A stretch of 64,000 bases of DNA, taken from contig JAUVVY010000007.1 in NCBI GenBank assembly GCA_030604405.1, positions 1 through 64,000 on the forward strand, in the 5' to 3' direction. Position numbers and translations under genes: made by a program. Within the stretch, counting starts at the first letter, position 1. The number at the start of each line of letters is the position of its first letter. Shown here piece after piece: positions 18,473 to 27,873 of this stretch. The notes beneath the pieces were generated by a model. It had not been told where the DNA came from. It did not search any database and saw only the letters and a list, made by a program, of their open reading frames with translations. Source of the stretch: a bacterium. Its GTDB lineage: Bacteria > Armatimonadota > Zipacnadia > Zipacnadales > UBA11051.

Positions 18473-19441
18473 TTAGGAGTCTTGAAGCTCGATACGTTTA
18501 TTCCTCTGGGCCGATATCGTCGCCAGCACCGCCAGCCTGTTGGCGCGCAGGGAAGCCTCCTGCGGAATACGGTCCCCGCCGGCAAGCCAGTCGGCTACTA
18601 CGGAAACCAGCTCCGGGAGTTGTGTTATCTCCTGGTCGGCGGCATCAGGATCGCTCACAACCAGACAGTTATCGGCCATGCCAAGGTCGGCATAACCAGC
18701 CGTGCCGGCGACAGTGACCCGATAATCCGAAGCCCTGGTGTCAGGTAACATGCGCTGACCTTCGCACAAGGCGGCGCTGCCGTCGTCCAGCTCACAGAAT
18801 ACTGCCGCATGGTCGCGAAGATGTTCATCGTCAACATTGGCGAGATTCCCCATAGTGGCCGTCATCGCGACGATGCGCCGGCCGGTGACCCATTCCACCT
18901 GGTCGAGGCCGTGGATCAGCAGGTCGAGGAAGAGCCCGCCGGAGCGGCGCACGTCCAGGAACCACGGTGGCCGCTCGGCGCGCTTGAGCCGCACTGCCAT
19001 GCGCACATGCATAAACGCAGGAGTGCCGATGCGCCCGCAGGCCACGACCTCCCGCAGCCCGGCCCACGACGGCTGGCCGCGCAAGGTGAGCAGGTTCAGC
19101 ACGCGCCGCTGTGGGTTAGCGGCCAGCGCGGCCTCGATGGCCTCCTGCTCATCCATCGTCAGCGCCAGCGGCTTGTCGCAAATCACGTCCGTGCCGGCAG
19201 CTAGAGCAGCCAGAATGACCTCCGCCCGCAGATCGTTTTCATTGGCTACGGCGAGGATGTCCGGAGCGTAGCTGTCCAGCAGTTCGCGATAGTCACGCAC
19301 CAGCGGGCATCCAAACTGCTCGCGCGCGGCGTCTTCCTGCTCAGGTCTGACGGCGGCGGCGACGATCTCAAGTAGCTCCCCGTGGAGCTTAGTAACTTCG
19401 CCGATGTGAGTTTCCCCGCCGACAATGCCCACTGTATGCAT
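18473..19441 (-). CDS. Gfo/Idh/MocA-family NAD(P)-dependent oxidoreductase
   Basis: The 322-residue product begins with a Rossmann motif (MHTVGIVGGETHIGEVTKLHG) and has the family CDKPLALTMDEQEAI segment, where Lys takes part in catalysis. The second half holds the alpha/beta substrate domain (GGLFLDLLIHGLDQVEWVTG). These enzymes oxidise sugar or inositol hydroxyls or rearrange sugars through keto intermediates. The start ATG at 19441 follows AGGAGACGAGTT. It opens the minus-strand run oxidoreductase, aminotransferase, isochorismatase fold, URO-D, and faces the divergent secretin genes across 244 bp. Confidence 0.88.
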   Translation of the reverse strand: MHTVGIVGGETHIGEVTKLHGELLEIVAAAVRPEQEDAAREQFGCPLVRDYRELLDSYAPDILAVANENDLRAEVILAALAAGTDVICDKPLALTMDEQEAIEAALAANPQRRVLNLLTLRGQPSWAGLREVVACGRIGTPAFMHVRMAVRLKRAERPPWFLDVRRSGGLFLDLLIHGLDQVEWVTGRRIVAMTATMGNLANVDDEHLRDHAAVFCELDDGSAALCEGQRMLPDTRASDYRVTVAGTAGYADLGMADNCLVVSDPDAADQEITQLPELVSVVADWLAGGDRIPQEASLRANRLAVLATISAQRNKRIELQDS

Positions 19442-19685
19442 AACTCGTCTCCTTGCATCACAGATAATATCACAGTCTCGTGGCACGCGCCACTACCTCA
19501 GCTAGCGAGCCCACCTGTCATAACCAGTTGTTGGTTCCAAACAGCTTTGACATTATCCTGCCAAGCTCTTGAAAGAAGGCCAAGTAGGTTGAGCTGGAGA
19601 AATACCGCATTTGAATAGACAATTCCCGGGGTGATTTCAACACTATACTCTTGGATATCGTATTGCGTCTCAGGAGAGGGAAGCG

Positions 19686-21014
19686 ATGGTTAAATCCGTA
19701 TCAACGCAGAAGTTGCCGACAAGCGCGATATTTTCGGGAGCGTTATGTCTGGCGTTAGCTCTCATCCTTGCATTATCCTTGCCCGGCTACGGCGCGCAGA
19801 AACCGGGAAGGGCCGGCGAGGGCGAGAAGGACACCGTAGTCATTGAGGTGACGGTGACCGAGACAGGCGTGCGGCTGTACGCGGTCAACGCCGATGCCCG
19901 CAAGCTGCTGATCGAGCTGGCCGAGCAGGTGGGCTTGCAGTTGATAGTTGACGATACCGTTGACCGCACGGTGAGCATCAACCTGATAGATAAGCAGCCG
20001 CGCGAGGTGCTCAACTGTCTGATTGACGCCTACGGACTGTCGCTGGCTGAGGTGGATGAGGTGCTGATTGTGAGCCAGGGGCTGCCCGAGAGCCCTTCGT
20101 CGTATTTGATGGCTGACATCGCGGCGGTGACGACCAAGTACGTGCAACCGGCGCGGGCGCGCGACCTGCTGCCGAGTTTCCTGCAGGGCCATGTGAAGAC
20201 GAACCTGGCCCAGAATTCGGTGGTGCTTTGCGCGCCTACCCCGGTATTGCGCAAGTTCCGCGAGGATGTCGAGCAGTTCGACATCCCCGCCGCGCAGATA
20301 ATGCTCAACGTGCTGGTGGTGGAGTTCACCGACATGAACTTTGATGAGTTCAGCGCCAGGTTCGGCTGGCACAACCAGTCGCTCGGGATTACGACTGATT
20401 CGCTGCTGGGCGAGGCCGTGCTGAGTGCCGTTGCGCATCTGCCCACCCAGTTCTTCGTTGATCTGCACGCGCTGGTGCGCGATCAGAAGGCGCGTGTGCG
20501 TGCCAACCCATCGGTGGCCACCGTCAGCGGCCGCCGTGCCAGCATATTCATCGGCCAGGAGCAGTACCTCAGCATACCGGTAAGCGGTGGCAAGAACTCC
20601 ATTGACGCCGGCGTTAGCCTGGGGATGACCCCGCTCACCGGCGGCGAGGGGGAGATAATCCTCGACATTGAGGTGGAGATCAGCACGCTGAGTGCGCCTG
20701 ATCCGACAACTGGTCTGCCCGACAAAACCAGCCGGTCGGCCGAAACAATCATCCGCGTGCACGATGGCGACACCATCATCATCGGCGGACTGTGTCAGGA
20801 AGAGATGCGCATGACACGGGGGAAGATTCCCATTCTCGGCGACATACCGATAATCGGCAAGCTGTTCAGGTCCAAGCGTACCGAGAAGACCAACGTGGAC
20901 CTGGTCGTGTTCATCACCGCCGACATACTCTCACCCACCGGCCATCTGCCTGCCGAACGGGAGCAGCAAATGAAGCAGCGCATGGGGGTAACCGCTACGG
21001 AGGAGCAGCCATGA
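19686..21014 (+). CDS. secretin-family protein 1 (short)
   Basis: The 442-residue product has a signal peptide (about 1-37), a small STN/N0-type domain (about 55-140: DARKLLIELAEQVG..LIVDD..VSINL), an N1-type domain (about 145-210) and a C-terminal secretin domain (about 250-425). That domain has the conserved ANPSVATVSGRRA, DGDTIIIGGL and KIPILGDIPIIGKLFR..LVVFITADIL blocks. Secretins form outer-membrane gated rings. GGAGAGGGAAGCG precedes the ATG, and the stop overlaps the next start (ATGA). No ATPase, pilin or inner-membrane partner lies nearby. Confidence 0.88.
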   Translation: MVKSVSTQKLPTSAIFSGALCLALALILALSLPGYGAQKPGRAGEGEKDTVVIEVTVTETGVRLYAVNADARKLLIELAEQVGLQLIVDDTVDRTVSINLIDKQPREVLNCLIDAYGLSLAEVDEVLIVSQGLPESPSSYLMADIAAVTTKYVQPARARDLLPSFLQGHVKTNLAQNSVVLCAPTPVLRKFREDVEQFDIPAAQIMLNVLVVEFTDMNFDEFSARFGWHNQSLGITTDSLLGEAVLSAVAHLPTQFFVDLHALVRDQKARVRANPSVATVSGRRASIFIGQEQYLSIPVSGGKNSIDAGVSLGMTPLTGGEGEIILDIEVEISTLSAPDPTTGLPDKTSRSAETIIRVHDGDTIIIGGLCQEEMRMTRGKIPILGDIPIIGKLFRSKRTEKTNVDLVVFITADILSPTGHLPAEREQQMKQRMGVTATEEQP

Positions 21015-22729
21015 CCCCGCCAGCCACGATCTATCGGGGACATGGCAGCCGGTGGCGCCGTCTGGCCCTGTCGGCATTGTGTTTCGCTCTGGGCGCCTTG
21101 CACCTGGGCGCAATGGCAGCCTACGCGCAGACCCGGGGCTATTGCACCGTTACTGACGTGGAGGTCGTGCAGCTCAGCAACGCCGTGCGCATCACGCTGA
21201 AGGCCGACGGCGCGCTGCGCGTCGAGGTTGATGAGGTCAGCGCCTGGGAACAGAGCGAAGAGGGGGGCTGGCAGATGAAGAAGTTCGACGTTATCGAATT
21301 CCGCTTGCCCAACGCCCGCTCCAACCTCGGCAGCTTCGTTGACATCAGCGCCTATCCGGTAAGTTATCTAAAGCTGGCAATCCCTCTTGAATCACAGGAG
21401 GGCATCGGCCTGAAGTGCGGTCTCGTCTTGTACCGACCGGCGGTGTACGGTCGGGTGCGGGCTGACAACTACCGCAGCGGCGGCAGGTGGCTACGCAGTG
21501 ACGTACAGGTGGATATTGAGAAGGCAGACAACGGGCGCGAGTTGTACCTTACCGTGACCAGCGGCAAGCATGTTGACCTGACTGAGTTGGAGGAGAAACC
21601 GAGGCCCAAGGATCTGGAGCGTCGGCTGTCGGTGACGAAAGAGGCATCGGGAAGGCTTACCCTACATGCCCTCAACGCCGATCTGCGCGAGGCGCTGAAG
21701 CAAATCTCGGAGCAAAACGGCGTCGCGCTGGTTGTGGACGACGCGGTGACCGGTAACCTGAGCTGCCATCTGACAGACATGGAGCTGGACCCGCTGCTGC
21801 AGCGGCTGGCGCGAGCCTGCGGGCTGGTGGTGGCCCGGCAGCAGGACACCTATTACGTAAGCACCGGCGTGCCGACTAGCGTCGCATCGTACTGGCTTTC
21901 CAGCACCGAAACGATTCCGCTGCACTATCTGACTGCTACCGAGGCGCTCCCGCTTCTGCCCGATTACATCCTGCGGTACGTACATTCCAACAAAGCCGGC
22001 AATGCTCTGGTGGCCACGGGGCCGCCCGAGTTGCTGCAAAAGCTCCGGGCCGATATTGCCAAAGTGGACAGGCGGGGTATGCAGATTCGGGTGCGCAGCG
22101 TTCTGGTGGAGTTCCATGACAGTACTGATGCCGAACGAGCGCTCAAGGCTCTTGTTGCCAGGGGCAACACGGAGGTCAGTTTTGACTCCAGTGATGCTGA
22201 TGTGCGGTTCGCGGTACTGCGGGACCGCCTCAGCGCGGTACAGGCGGAGATGAAATGGCTGCGTCGAGGCAGCAATGCAAAGATCTATGTCAACCCCTCG
22301 CTCCAGGTGCGCAGCGGCGAGACGGCTGAAGTATTCTTCGGTCAGAAGCTTTACTTCAAGTTCACGCGTGAGGGATGGAGGGGTCCCGAAGTTGTCATAG
22401 AGTCGACCGATATTGGGGTACGCTTGCGTGCCACGCCCTGGGGCGCCGAACGGGACTACATAATGGTGCCGCTTACGCTGGAGGCCAGCAGCCTGGTTTC
22501 TGTCGGTGGGGGCGGGCTACCCACGGTCGCCACCCGCCGAGCCTACGCGACCCTGGCACTCAAGAGCGGCCAAACAGTCATTGTCGGTGGTTTGCGGGTG
22601 CGCCAGTCAGGCCGCAGCCGGCAACGGACCGCCGCGGCCATGATGCTGGGCCCGCTTGGGACCAGCACGCAGCAACATGTAATTGAGCGAGAGGCACTCA
22701 TACTCTTACAGGTGGACGCAGTCTCCTGA
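21011..22729 (+). CDS. secretin-family protein 2, divergent, with AMIN-like N-terminus
   Basis: The 572-residue product has a signal peptide ending near AYAQ (about 38), then an AMIN-like beta domain (about 42-140: YCTVTDVEVVQLSNAVRI). An STN-type domain follows (about 215-290) and then N1 and secretin domains. The secretin core is weak: SGQTVIVGGLRV stands for the usual DGxTVxIGGL, and the KIPxLGDIPxxGxLF block is degraded to a TAAAMMLGPLG stretch. It may not form a pore alone. The ATG overlaps the stop of secretin 1 and AGGAG lies just upstream, so the two are translationally coupled. Confidence 0.8.
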   Translation: MTPPATIYRGHGSRWRRLALSALCFALGALHLGAMAAYAQTRGYCTVTDVEVVQLSNAVRITLKADGALRVEVDEVSAWEQSEEGGWQMKKFDVIEFRLPNARSNLGSFVDISAYPVSYLKLAIPLESQEGIGLKCGLVLYRPAVYGRVRADNYRSGGRWLRSDVQVDIEKADNGRELYLTVTSGKHVDLTELEEKPRPKDLERRLSVTKEASGRLTLHALNADLREALKQISEQNGVALVVDDAVTGNLSCHLTDMELDPLLQRLARACGLVVARQQDTYYVSTGVPTSVASYWLSSTETIPLHYLTATEALPLLPDYILRYVHSNKAGNALVATGPPELLQKLRADIAKVDRRGMQIRVRSVLVEFHDSTDAERALKALVARGNTEVSFDSSDADVRFAVLRDRLSAVQAEMKWLRRGSNAKIYVNPSLQVRSGETAEVFFGQKLYFKFTREGWRGPEVVIESTDIGVRLRATPWGAERDYIMVPLTLEASSLVSVGGGGLPTVATRRAYATLALKSGQTVIVGGLRVRQSGRSRQRTAAAMMLGPLGTSTQQHVIEREALILLQVDAVS

Positions 22730-22772
22730 CCGCGTTCTCCGGGCAGTTCCAGACCAGAAAAAGGAGCCAGAT

Positions 22773-24506
22773 ATGACAGACGGCAAGTCAAGAATGAGGA
22801 GTTGGCAGATGGCAGCGCTGTGCGCACTACTGGTCGCAGCCACGGCCAACTGCGGACTCACTCAAAGCTACTGCAATATCACCGGCGTTGATGTGGAGGA
22901 GCTTTCCAACGGGGTGCAGGTCTCCGTACATTCCGACGGCAGGCTCGAATGGAACGAAACGCAGCGCTCCGACCAGGGCAAGAAACTGACGTTCCTGTTC
23001 AGCAACGCGCGCCTACAGCTCGACGAAACCTTCTACCAGTTCGATGCCGTGCCGCTCACCTACCTGCAGTTCGTCGTCTCCGCCTCGGCGAGGCAGGGCG
23101 TCGGCTGCACGATGACCGTAGGCCTTTCGGAGCGGGCGGGGGTGCGCTCCACAACCAGCCGCGACCTGCAGACTCTCATCGTGACACTTATGACCGAGCG
23201 TTCGACCGCCGGCGGCCGCGAGGATGATAAAGCCAAGACCCCGGAGACCGGCCAGGCTGAAAGGGAGCTTTCGGTTGAATCCGACAACGGGCTATTGACC
23301 GTGCGGGCGCTCAATGCCGATATCCACGAGGTAGTCGCACGCATCGCCAAAGAAGGCGGCGTCAACGTCGCCGTGGATGACCACGTCAAGCACGAAGTGA
23401 GCATCAATATCGAGAATGCTCCGCCCATGGTCATCATGCAGTGCCTGGCAGCCGGCTACGGGCTGGCGCTTTCCGAGGTCGGAGATGTGGTGATGTTCAG
23501 CGAGGGTGTCCTGAAGAAAAAGGACCTGGCCACGTACAACCGCAGCGAAACCGCCTCCTTCCCTATCACCTACCTCCAGGCCGACGCCGCGGCCGGCCTG
23601 TTGCCTAACTTCCTGATTAGCTACCTGCATGTCAACGCCGAGCAGAACGCTGTGGTGGTGACCGCACCCAGCCAGATGCTGGCGAAAATACAAAGCGACC
23701 TGAAGGCGGTTGACGTGCCGCCGCCGCTGATTATGGTGGACGCGCTGGTGGTGGAGATCACCAAGACAGGCGAGTTCGAGAGAGATCTGGAGATAGACTA
23801 CACCAATAGGGACCTCGAAACCTCGATGGACGCCGGCAAGGGCAGAGTCGTCTATGATGACGAAGAGACGGCGGAGGTGGCCCTGGAGAACGGTGTGGTG
23901 GCGACCGCCAGGCTGACCGCTAAGCTGAAGGCGCTGATCAGCAAGGGCGCGGCTCGCATTCGGGCCAACCCCCGGATGGCGGCGGTCAATGGCAAGCGCG
24001 CACAGCTTTTCATCGGCGCACAGCGCTTTATTAAGGTGACCTACTCGCAGTATGGCCAGCAGCAGGAACGGATCCAGGGCGTGCCGGTCGGCGTGGAGCT
24101 TGATGTCACCCCCTGGACTGGCGGCGGGGGCGAGATAACTACGCGCGTCGTGGTCAAGGTCAGCAATATCAGCTCGATTGACCCGGCGACAGGTCTGCCG
24201 CGTCTGAGCACCCGCCACGCCCGGACTACCGTCCGAACCAAAGACGGCGAGACTATCATCATCGGCGGCCTCATCCAGCGGCAGACCGAAACGACACACC
24301 GCAAGATCCCGCTGCTGGGCGACATTCCACTGATCGGGCAACTGTTTCGCAGCAAGTCCACCACTTCGGTGGAAACGGAGCTGCTGATTTTCCTGACACC
24401 GCAGCTACTTGACAATCGCGGCCGGCTTTCCCCCGAAGAGGAGGCGGCCACGCGCTCACGTTTTCTGGAGGAAAGCGATCCAGGTTACATGCCACCTCCG
24501 GAGTAG
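22773..24506 (+). CDS. secretin-family protein 3 with AMIN-like N-terminus
   Basis: The 577-residue product has a signal peptide (about 1-30). An AMIN-like domain follows (about 32-130, starting YCNITGVDVEELSNGVQV, similar to secretin 2), then STN/N0 (about 175-245), N1 (about 255-330) and secretin (about 385-555) domains. The secretin domain has intact ANPRMAAVNGKRAQ, DGETIIIGGLIQR and KIPLLGDIPLIGQLFR..LLIFLTPQLL blocks. The ATG at 22773 is behind AAGGAG and 43 bases after secretin 2. The AMIN-like domain suggests peptidoglycan or envelope localisation. The three genes look like an operon of related but unequal secretins. Confidence 0.87.
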   Translation: MTDGKSRMRSWQMAALCALLVAATANCGLTQSYCNITGVDVEELSNGVQVSVHSDGRLEWNETQRSDQGKKLTFLFSNARLQLDETFYQFDAVPLTYLQFVVSASARQGVGCTMTVGLSERAGVRSTTSRDLQTLIVTLMTERSTAGGREDDKAKTPETGQAERELSVESDNGLLTVRALNADIHEVVARIAKEGGVNVAVDDHVKHEVSINIENAPPMVIMQCLAAGYGLALSEVGDVVMFSEGVLKKKDLATYNRSETASFPITYLQADAAAGLLPNFLISYLHVNAEQNAVVVTAPSQMLAKIQSDLKAVDVPPPLIMVDALVVEITKTGEFERDLEIDYTNRDLETSMDAGKGRVVYDDEETAEVALENGVVATARLTAKLKALISKGAARIRANPRMAAVNGKRAQLFIGAQRFIKVTYSQYGQQQERIQGVPVGVELDVTPWTGGGGEITTRVVVKVSNISSIDPATGLPRLSTRHARTTVRTKDGETIIIGGLIQRQTETTHRKIPLLGDIPLIGQLFRSKSTTSVETELLIFLTPQLLDNRGRLSPEEEAATRSRFLEESDPGYMPPPE

Positions 24507-24571
24507 TGAGATGCACCTGTCTCCCCATCCCTTGATGCGGCTGGTGACGACCAGCAGAGGAGATATGGCAG

Positions 24572-25981
24572 ATGGGGCTTTATGCCCAGCCAGAAAAGTG
24601 GCTGAATGACCCGCGTTTGCTTTACCACGACGGGGTCTATCATCTGTTCCACCTGCAGGGCCCACGCGACTTGCCCAAACCGCCGTATGAGGAGATGGCT
24701 CACGCGACCTCCACGGACTTGCTCAACTGGCAAGCAAGCGAATTGCTACTGCCGCCGGGCGAGCCGGGTTCGTGGGATGACCGGGCCGTGTGGACGAGCG
24801 GCTATGTGTTCTACAACGGTAGATACTACACGCTCTACACCGGCCTTTGCGATGGCGAGGGCGGCAGGATACAGCGCCTGGGCCTGGCAACCTCCGCCGA
24901 CCTCAAAAGCTGGGAGAGGCACCCGGCAAATCCCGTGCTTGAGGCCGATCCGCGTTACTACGAGAGCGACCCCGATGACTCGCCGGACTATGACCATATC
25001 GCGTGGCGTGATCCGTGGCTGTGGCACAACCCGGACGATAGTATCTTCTACGCATTCATCACCGGCAGGCTCAACCACGGCCCCGGCGATGCGCGCGGGT
25101 GTGTCGCCTTGGCAAAGTCGCCAGACCTGGCGGAATGGGAGTGCCTGCCGCCCGCCTACGCGCCTGGGCGAGAGGTGTATCACGAGGTGCCCGAACTTTT
25201 CCCCTGGCAGGGCAAATGGGTGCTGCTATTCGGCAGCAAGGACGAAGGCCTGTCCATGAAGTACATCGTGAGCGACGACCCGCTGAGATGGGACAGCAAC
25301 GATCCGGGCAAGATGCTCATCGGCAGTGTGGCGCTGATGGAATACTCCGTGACCACTGCTGTGCGCGGCGATGGTCGGGATGTCGTGCACCTGGTCTATG
25401 AATGGCACACTGAGCACCCGGACCACCCGCGCGTACGAGGGCGCGTATCTTTGCCTAAGACGCTCGCCGGCGGGCCTGATAACCTGCACCTGCGCCTGCG
25501 CGAAGATCTCGCCCCGGGTGCGGAGGACCGGCTGGACGCGGCAGAGCTGGCAGCAACGGCACCGGACCGCTGGCAGGCAGATGGTACATTATTGAAAGGA
25601 CAGCCCCAGGGTGAGATCACTCGCGTATCGCTGGCTGGTAAGGGCCCGCGAACCGTGGCGGTAAACATAAGTTCCACCGACTCCGGCGAGGCGGGCTTCG
25701 TCATCGGAAAAGACGAGGTGGTCGTCGGCTTGCACAGCGACCGCAAGCTAGTCGCCCGGACCACCGGCATCGAGGGTGAGCGGACCTGGGACACTGACGC
25801 CGAGGGCGAGCTGGCCGTGGCGCTGGTTGGCCGGCACGCCGACGTGTATTTCAACCGGCGCTATCTCGGCACCGTATGTGCGGTTGCCGAGGGTGACAAG
25901 TCAGTGGCCCTCTACTGCAGCGGAACGGGCGAATTCAGCTTCGCCGATATTTCAAGCCGGCCGATTCGCGTTGGCGGATAG
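24572..25981 (+). CDS. GH32-like five-bladed propeller glycoside hydrolase
   Basis: The 469-residue product opens with EKWLNDPRLLYHDGVYHLF, close to the WMNDPNG nucleophile motif of GH32 fructosidases (Asp in NDP). It has the transition-state stabiliser WRDPWLW (about 148-154) and an acidic HEVPELF near 208, where GH32 has its EC acid/base. A C-terminal beta-sandwich (about 330-465) completes the GH32 layout. Known members hydrolyse beta-fructosides; GH43, GH68 and GH130-like proteins share the propeller, so the substrate is open. There is no signal peptide. It follows the secretins by 65 bases and may simply be read through. Confidence 0.78.
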   Translation: MGLYAQPEKWLNDPRLLYHDGVYHLFHLQGPRDLPKPPYEEMAHATSTDLLNWQASELLLPPGEPGSWDDRAVWTSGYVFYNGRYYTLYTGLCDGEGGRIQRLGLATSADLKSWERHPANPVLEADPRYYESDPDDSPDYDHIAWRDPWLWHNPDDSIFYAFITGRLNHGPGDARGCVALAKSPDLAEWECLPPAYAPGREVYHEVPELFPWQGKWVLLFGSKDEGLSMKYIVSDDPLRWDSNDPGKMLIGSVALMEYSVTTAVRGDGRDVVHLVYEWHTEHPDHPRVRGRVSLPKTLAGGPDNLHLRLREDLAPGAEDRLDAAELAATAPDRWQADGTLLKGQPQGEITRVSLAGKGPRTVAVNISSTDSGEAGFVIGKDEVVVGLHSDRKLVARTTGIEGERTWDTDAEGELAVALVGRHADVYFNRRYLGTVCAVAEGDKSVALYCSGTGEFSFADISSRPIRVGG

Positions 25982-26037
25982 CCGAAGCAAGCAGCGGCGC
26001 TCCGGCGCCTGGTACACGTTATTTGCATTGCGGCTCA

Positions 26038-26448
26038 TTATGAGCTATCCGGCGCCTGACGTTTTACGTGTCTGCTGTACCAGTACCCCCCTACCATGCA
26101 CGAGAGCACTGGTAACCCCCATATGAAAGCAATGTGAGGAACTGACATGACCCCGTGCAAGTCAGGATGGCCTCGGATAAGGTCAAACGCCATCGTGATG
26201 GCCCCCACGGCCCCTCCCATCAATGCTCCGCCACCGGCCCGGCACGCTGCTACCCAGCCTGCCCGAAACCCGGCCACCGGAATCATGGCCAGGCCGAACC
26301 CTGTTATGATCGGACCCAGCACAGGTCGCTCGTAGAAATCAGCCACCAATAAGCCCGTGCCCGAAAACATAAACAGAACCATGAAGTAAAGATAGTACAC
26401 TGCGCTACAGTACAGGATGATCCAGATACTCTTCAATACGGAAAGCAT
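26038..26448 (-). CDS. small four-helix membrane protein of unknown function
   Basis: The 136-residue product has four hydrophobic segments (about 5-30, 40-62, 66-88 and 108-125) with glycine-rich packing (GGGALMGGAVGAI). I recognise no family. GGAGGTGTCCGAT precedes the ATG at 26448. It lies downstream of the FAD oxidoreductase with 114 bases between, and converges on the GH32-like gene. It has the look of a conserved uncharacterised membrane protein, not a transporter. Confidence 0.65.
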   Translation of the reverse strand: MLSVLKSIWIILYCSAVYYLYFMVLFMFSGTGLLVADFYERPVLGPIITGFGLAMIPVAGFRAGWVAACRAGGGALMGGAVGAITMAFDLIRGHPDLHGVMSVPHIAFIWGLPVLSCMVGGYWYSRHVKRQAPDSS

Positions 26449-26558
26449 ATCGGACACCTCCTGTTCAGTGTCATGCCGAGTGAGATGCAGCACACAGGTT
26501 TCGGTGACCAGGTAACGGTGTTGCTGCCGACATCAATGGCTGTTATCCACTTACCCAT
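26433..26558 (-). pseudogene. 41-codon reading frame starting MGKWITAIDVGSNT
   Basis: A short frame starts at an ATG four bases after the FAD oxidoreductase stop, behind GGTGATGCT. Its first residues resemble the N-terminal motif of the Ppx/GppA exopolyphosphatases (AIDVGSNT), but it loses that similarity after Thr and stops. The underlying DNA (26518-26540) is repeated exactly at 28156-28178. It is probably a remnant, not a functional peptide. Confidence 0.35.
26518..26540 (-). repeat. 23-bp exact repeat, copy A
   Basis: This stretch is identical to 28156-28178. On the minus strand both copies read AIDVGSNT in the same phase, while the flanks are unrelated. Chance identity over 23 bases in this window is very unlikely. 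Confidence 0.75.
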
Positions 26559-26562
26559 AGCA

Positions 26563-27873
26563 TCACCCTGACACGTCTGCGGCCTCATAGATACTCGCAC
26601 CGCGTTGCTTGAGGCGCTCCCGTAACCTCGACACATCAATCTCGCGGGTGGTTTTGCCTTGGCGTACACACATGGCCGCAGCCACGCCTGCTGCCTCGCC
26701 CGTGGACGCCGCTATCGGCATCACCCGCAGCGAACCGTGGGCGTAATGGTCGGCGCTTATCGGCCGCCCGGCGACCAGCAGATTCTCAAACCCCCGTGGC
26801 GTCAGGCACCGGTACGGTATGTCATACGCATCGCCCGCCGGCACCGGCTTCGCATAGATACCGTGCCCCGTCGGATTGTGGATGTCTATGCTGAAGCACC
26901 CTCGCGCAACACCATCAGCGAACTTGCGCGCTTCGGTCACATCATCCCCGCTGAGCACATAGTCCCCCAGCACCCGTCGTGACTCCCGCACCCCTGTCTG
27001 GGGTGCGATGGAGCACAGATACGCATCCTCAAATCCGGCCACGCGCTGCTTCAAGAAGCGCACCAGTTGCTCGACCTGGCGCCGGGCAACAATCTCGACC
27101 TCGGTCATCGAAGCCGCGTTGGTCGCATCGTGTCCCAGTACTCGCGTGGTATTGAAGGTGACCTCACCCGGATGCGTGGTGTAGATGATCCTATGTACGT
27201 CATCGCGCGGATTGTCGATTCGTCCCGCCGCTTTCTCCTGCAGATACATCTCCGCAATCTCTTCATACGACGGCAGCCGCGTTTCATCAACGCCTGCCAT
27301 ACGGAAGTAGAGCGTCATCGGCTGACAGAGACCGTCCTCAGGCCTGCCCATCTCGAACTCCGCCCCGGCTCTGGCCGCCAGATCAGCATCCCCTGAAGCG
27401 TCCACGAACACCTCGCCTGCGATAGCCTGCAGGCCCGACTTGCTGCTTACTATCCCGCGTTGCACTCGTCCATGGGATGCTACCGCGTCCACCAGGAAGG
27501 TGTGCAGAAGCACCCGCACACCGGCCTCCGCAACCAGCTCATCACAAACCAGCTTCAGCGCCTGCGGGTCGAAGGCCCGTTGCTCGGCGTCCGTCCCTCC
27601 GCGCGCACCCCTCTGCTCCAGCTTCTCCAGTATGCGCGCGAACACACCGGCGTTGACCACTTCGTCGCCGGACATGTAGCGCATGAACGGGTTCACCAGC
27701 GCCGCGGTAGCCATCCCGCCCATGAAGCCGTAGCGCTCCACAAGCAGCGTCTCGGCACCCACTTCAGCGGCAGCGACCGCCGCACACAGCCCGGCAGGCC
27801 CCGCACCCACGACTACAACTTCTCCACTCGCCACCACTGGCAGCGACTCGTATGCGTGCTGCATCTCCGTCAT
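26563..27873 (-). CDS. FAD-dependent oxidoreductase (FAD_oxidored type)
   Basis: The 436-residue product has an N-terminal dinucleotide-binding fold, VVVVGAGPAGLCAAVAAAEVG, followed by ERYGFMGGMATAALVNPF, which is typical of the FAD-dependent oxidoreductase group often found among sugar-catabolic genes. A second FAD-contact region, PYRCLTPRGFENLLVAGRPIS, lies near the C-terminus. The substrate is unknown; homologues sit beside glycosidases and URO-D proteins. Two starts are possible. The ATG at 27873 overlaps the stop of the broken gene upstream (ATGA). The ATG at 27864 has GGGAG at better spacing. Confidence 0.8.
   Translation of the reverse strand: MTEMQHAYESLPVVASGEVVVVGAGPAGLCAAVAAAEVGAETLLVERYGFMGGMATAALVNPFMRYMSGDEVVNAGVFARILEKLEQRGARGGTDAEQRAFDPQALKLVCDELVAEAGVRVLLHTFLVDAVASHGRVQRGIVSSKSGLQAIAGEVFVDASGDADLAARAGAEFEMGRPEDGLCQPMTLYFRMAGVDETRLPSYEEIAEMYLQEKAAGRIDNPRDDVHRIIYTTHPGEVTFNTTRVLGHDATNAASMTEVEIVARRQVEQLVRFLKQRVAGFEDAYLCSIAPQTGVRESRRVLGDYVLSGDDVTEARKFADGVARGCFSIDIHNPTGHGIYAKPVPAGDAYDIPYRCLTPRGFENLLVAGRPISADHYAHGSLRVMPIAASTGEAAGVAAAMCVRQGKTTREIDVSRLRERLKQRGASIYEAADVSG

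Noticed and set aside
19540-19650. TTGACA-like and TATACT-like boxes upstream of secretin 1
   Set aside because: The boxes are not separated by 16-18 bases in any combination I could find, so no promoter call is justified.
20792-21010. N-terminal extension of the second secretin gene
   Set aside because: The extension overlaps secretin 1 in another frame and lacks a ribosome site. The ATG at 21011 has AGGAG upstream, overlaps the preceding stop and begins a proper signal peptide.
19686-24506. A complete type II secretion or type IV pilus locus
   Set aside because: Only secretin-family genes are present. No ATPase, pilin, prepilin peptidase or inner-membrane assembly gene lies in the window.
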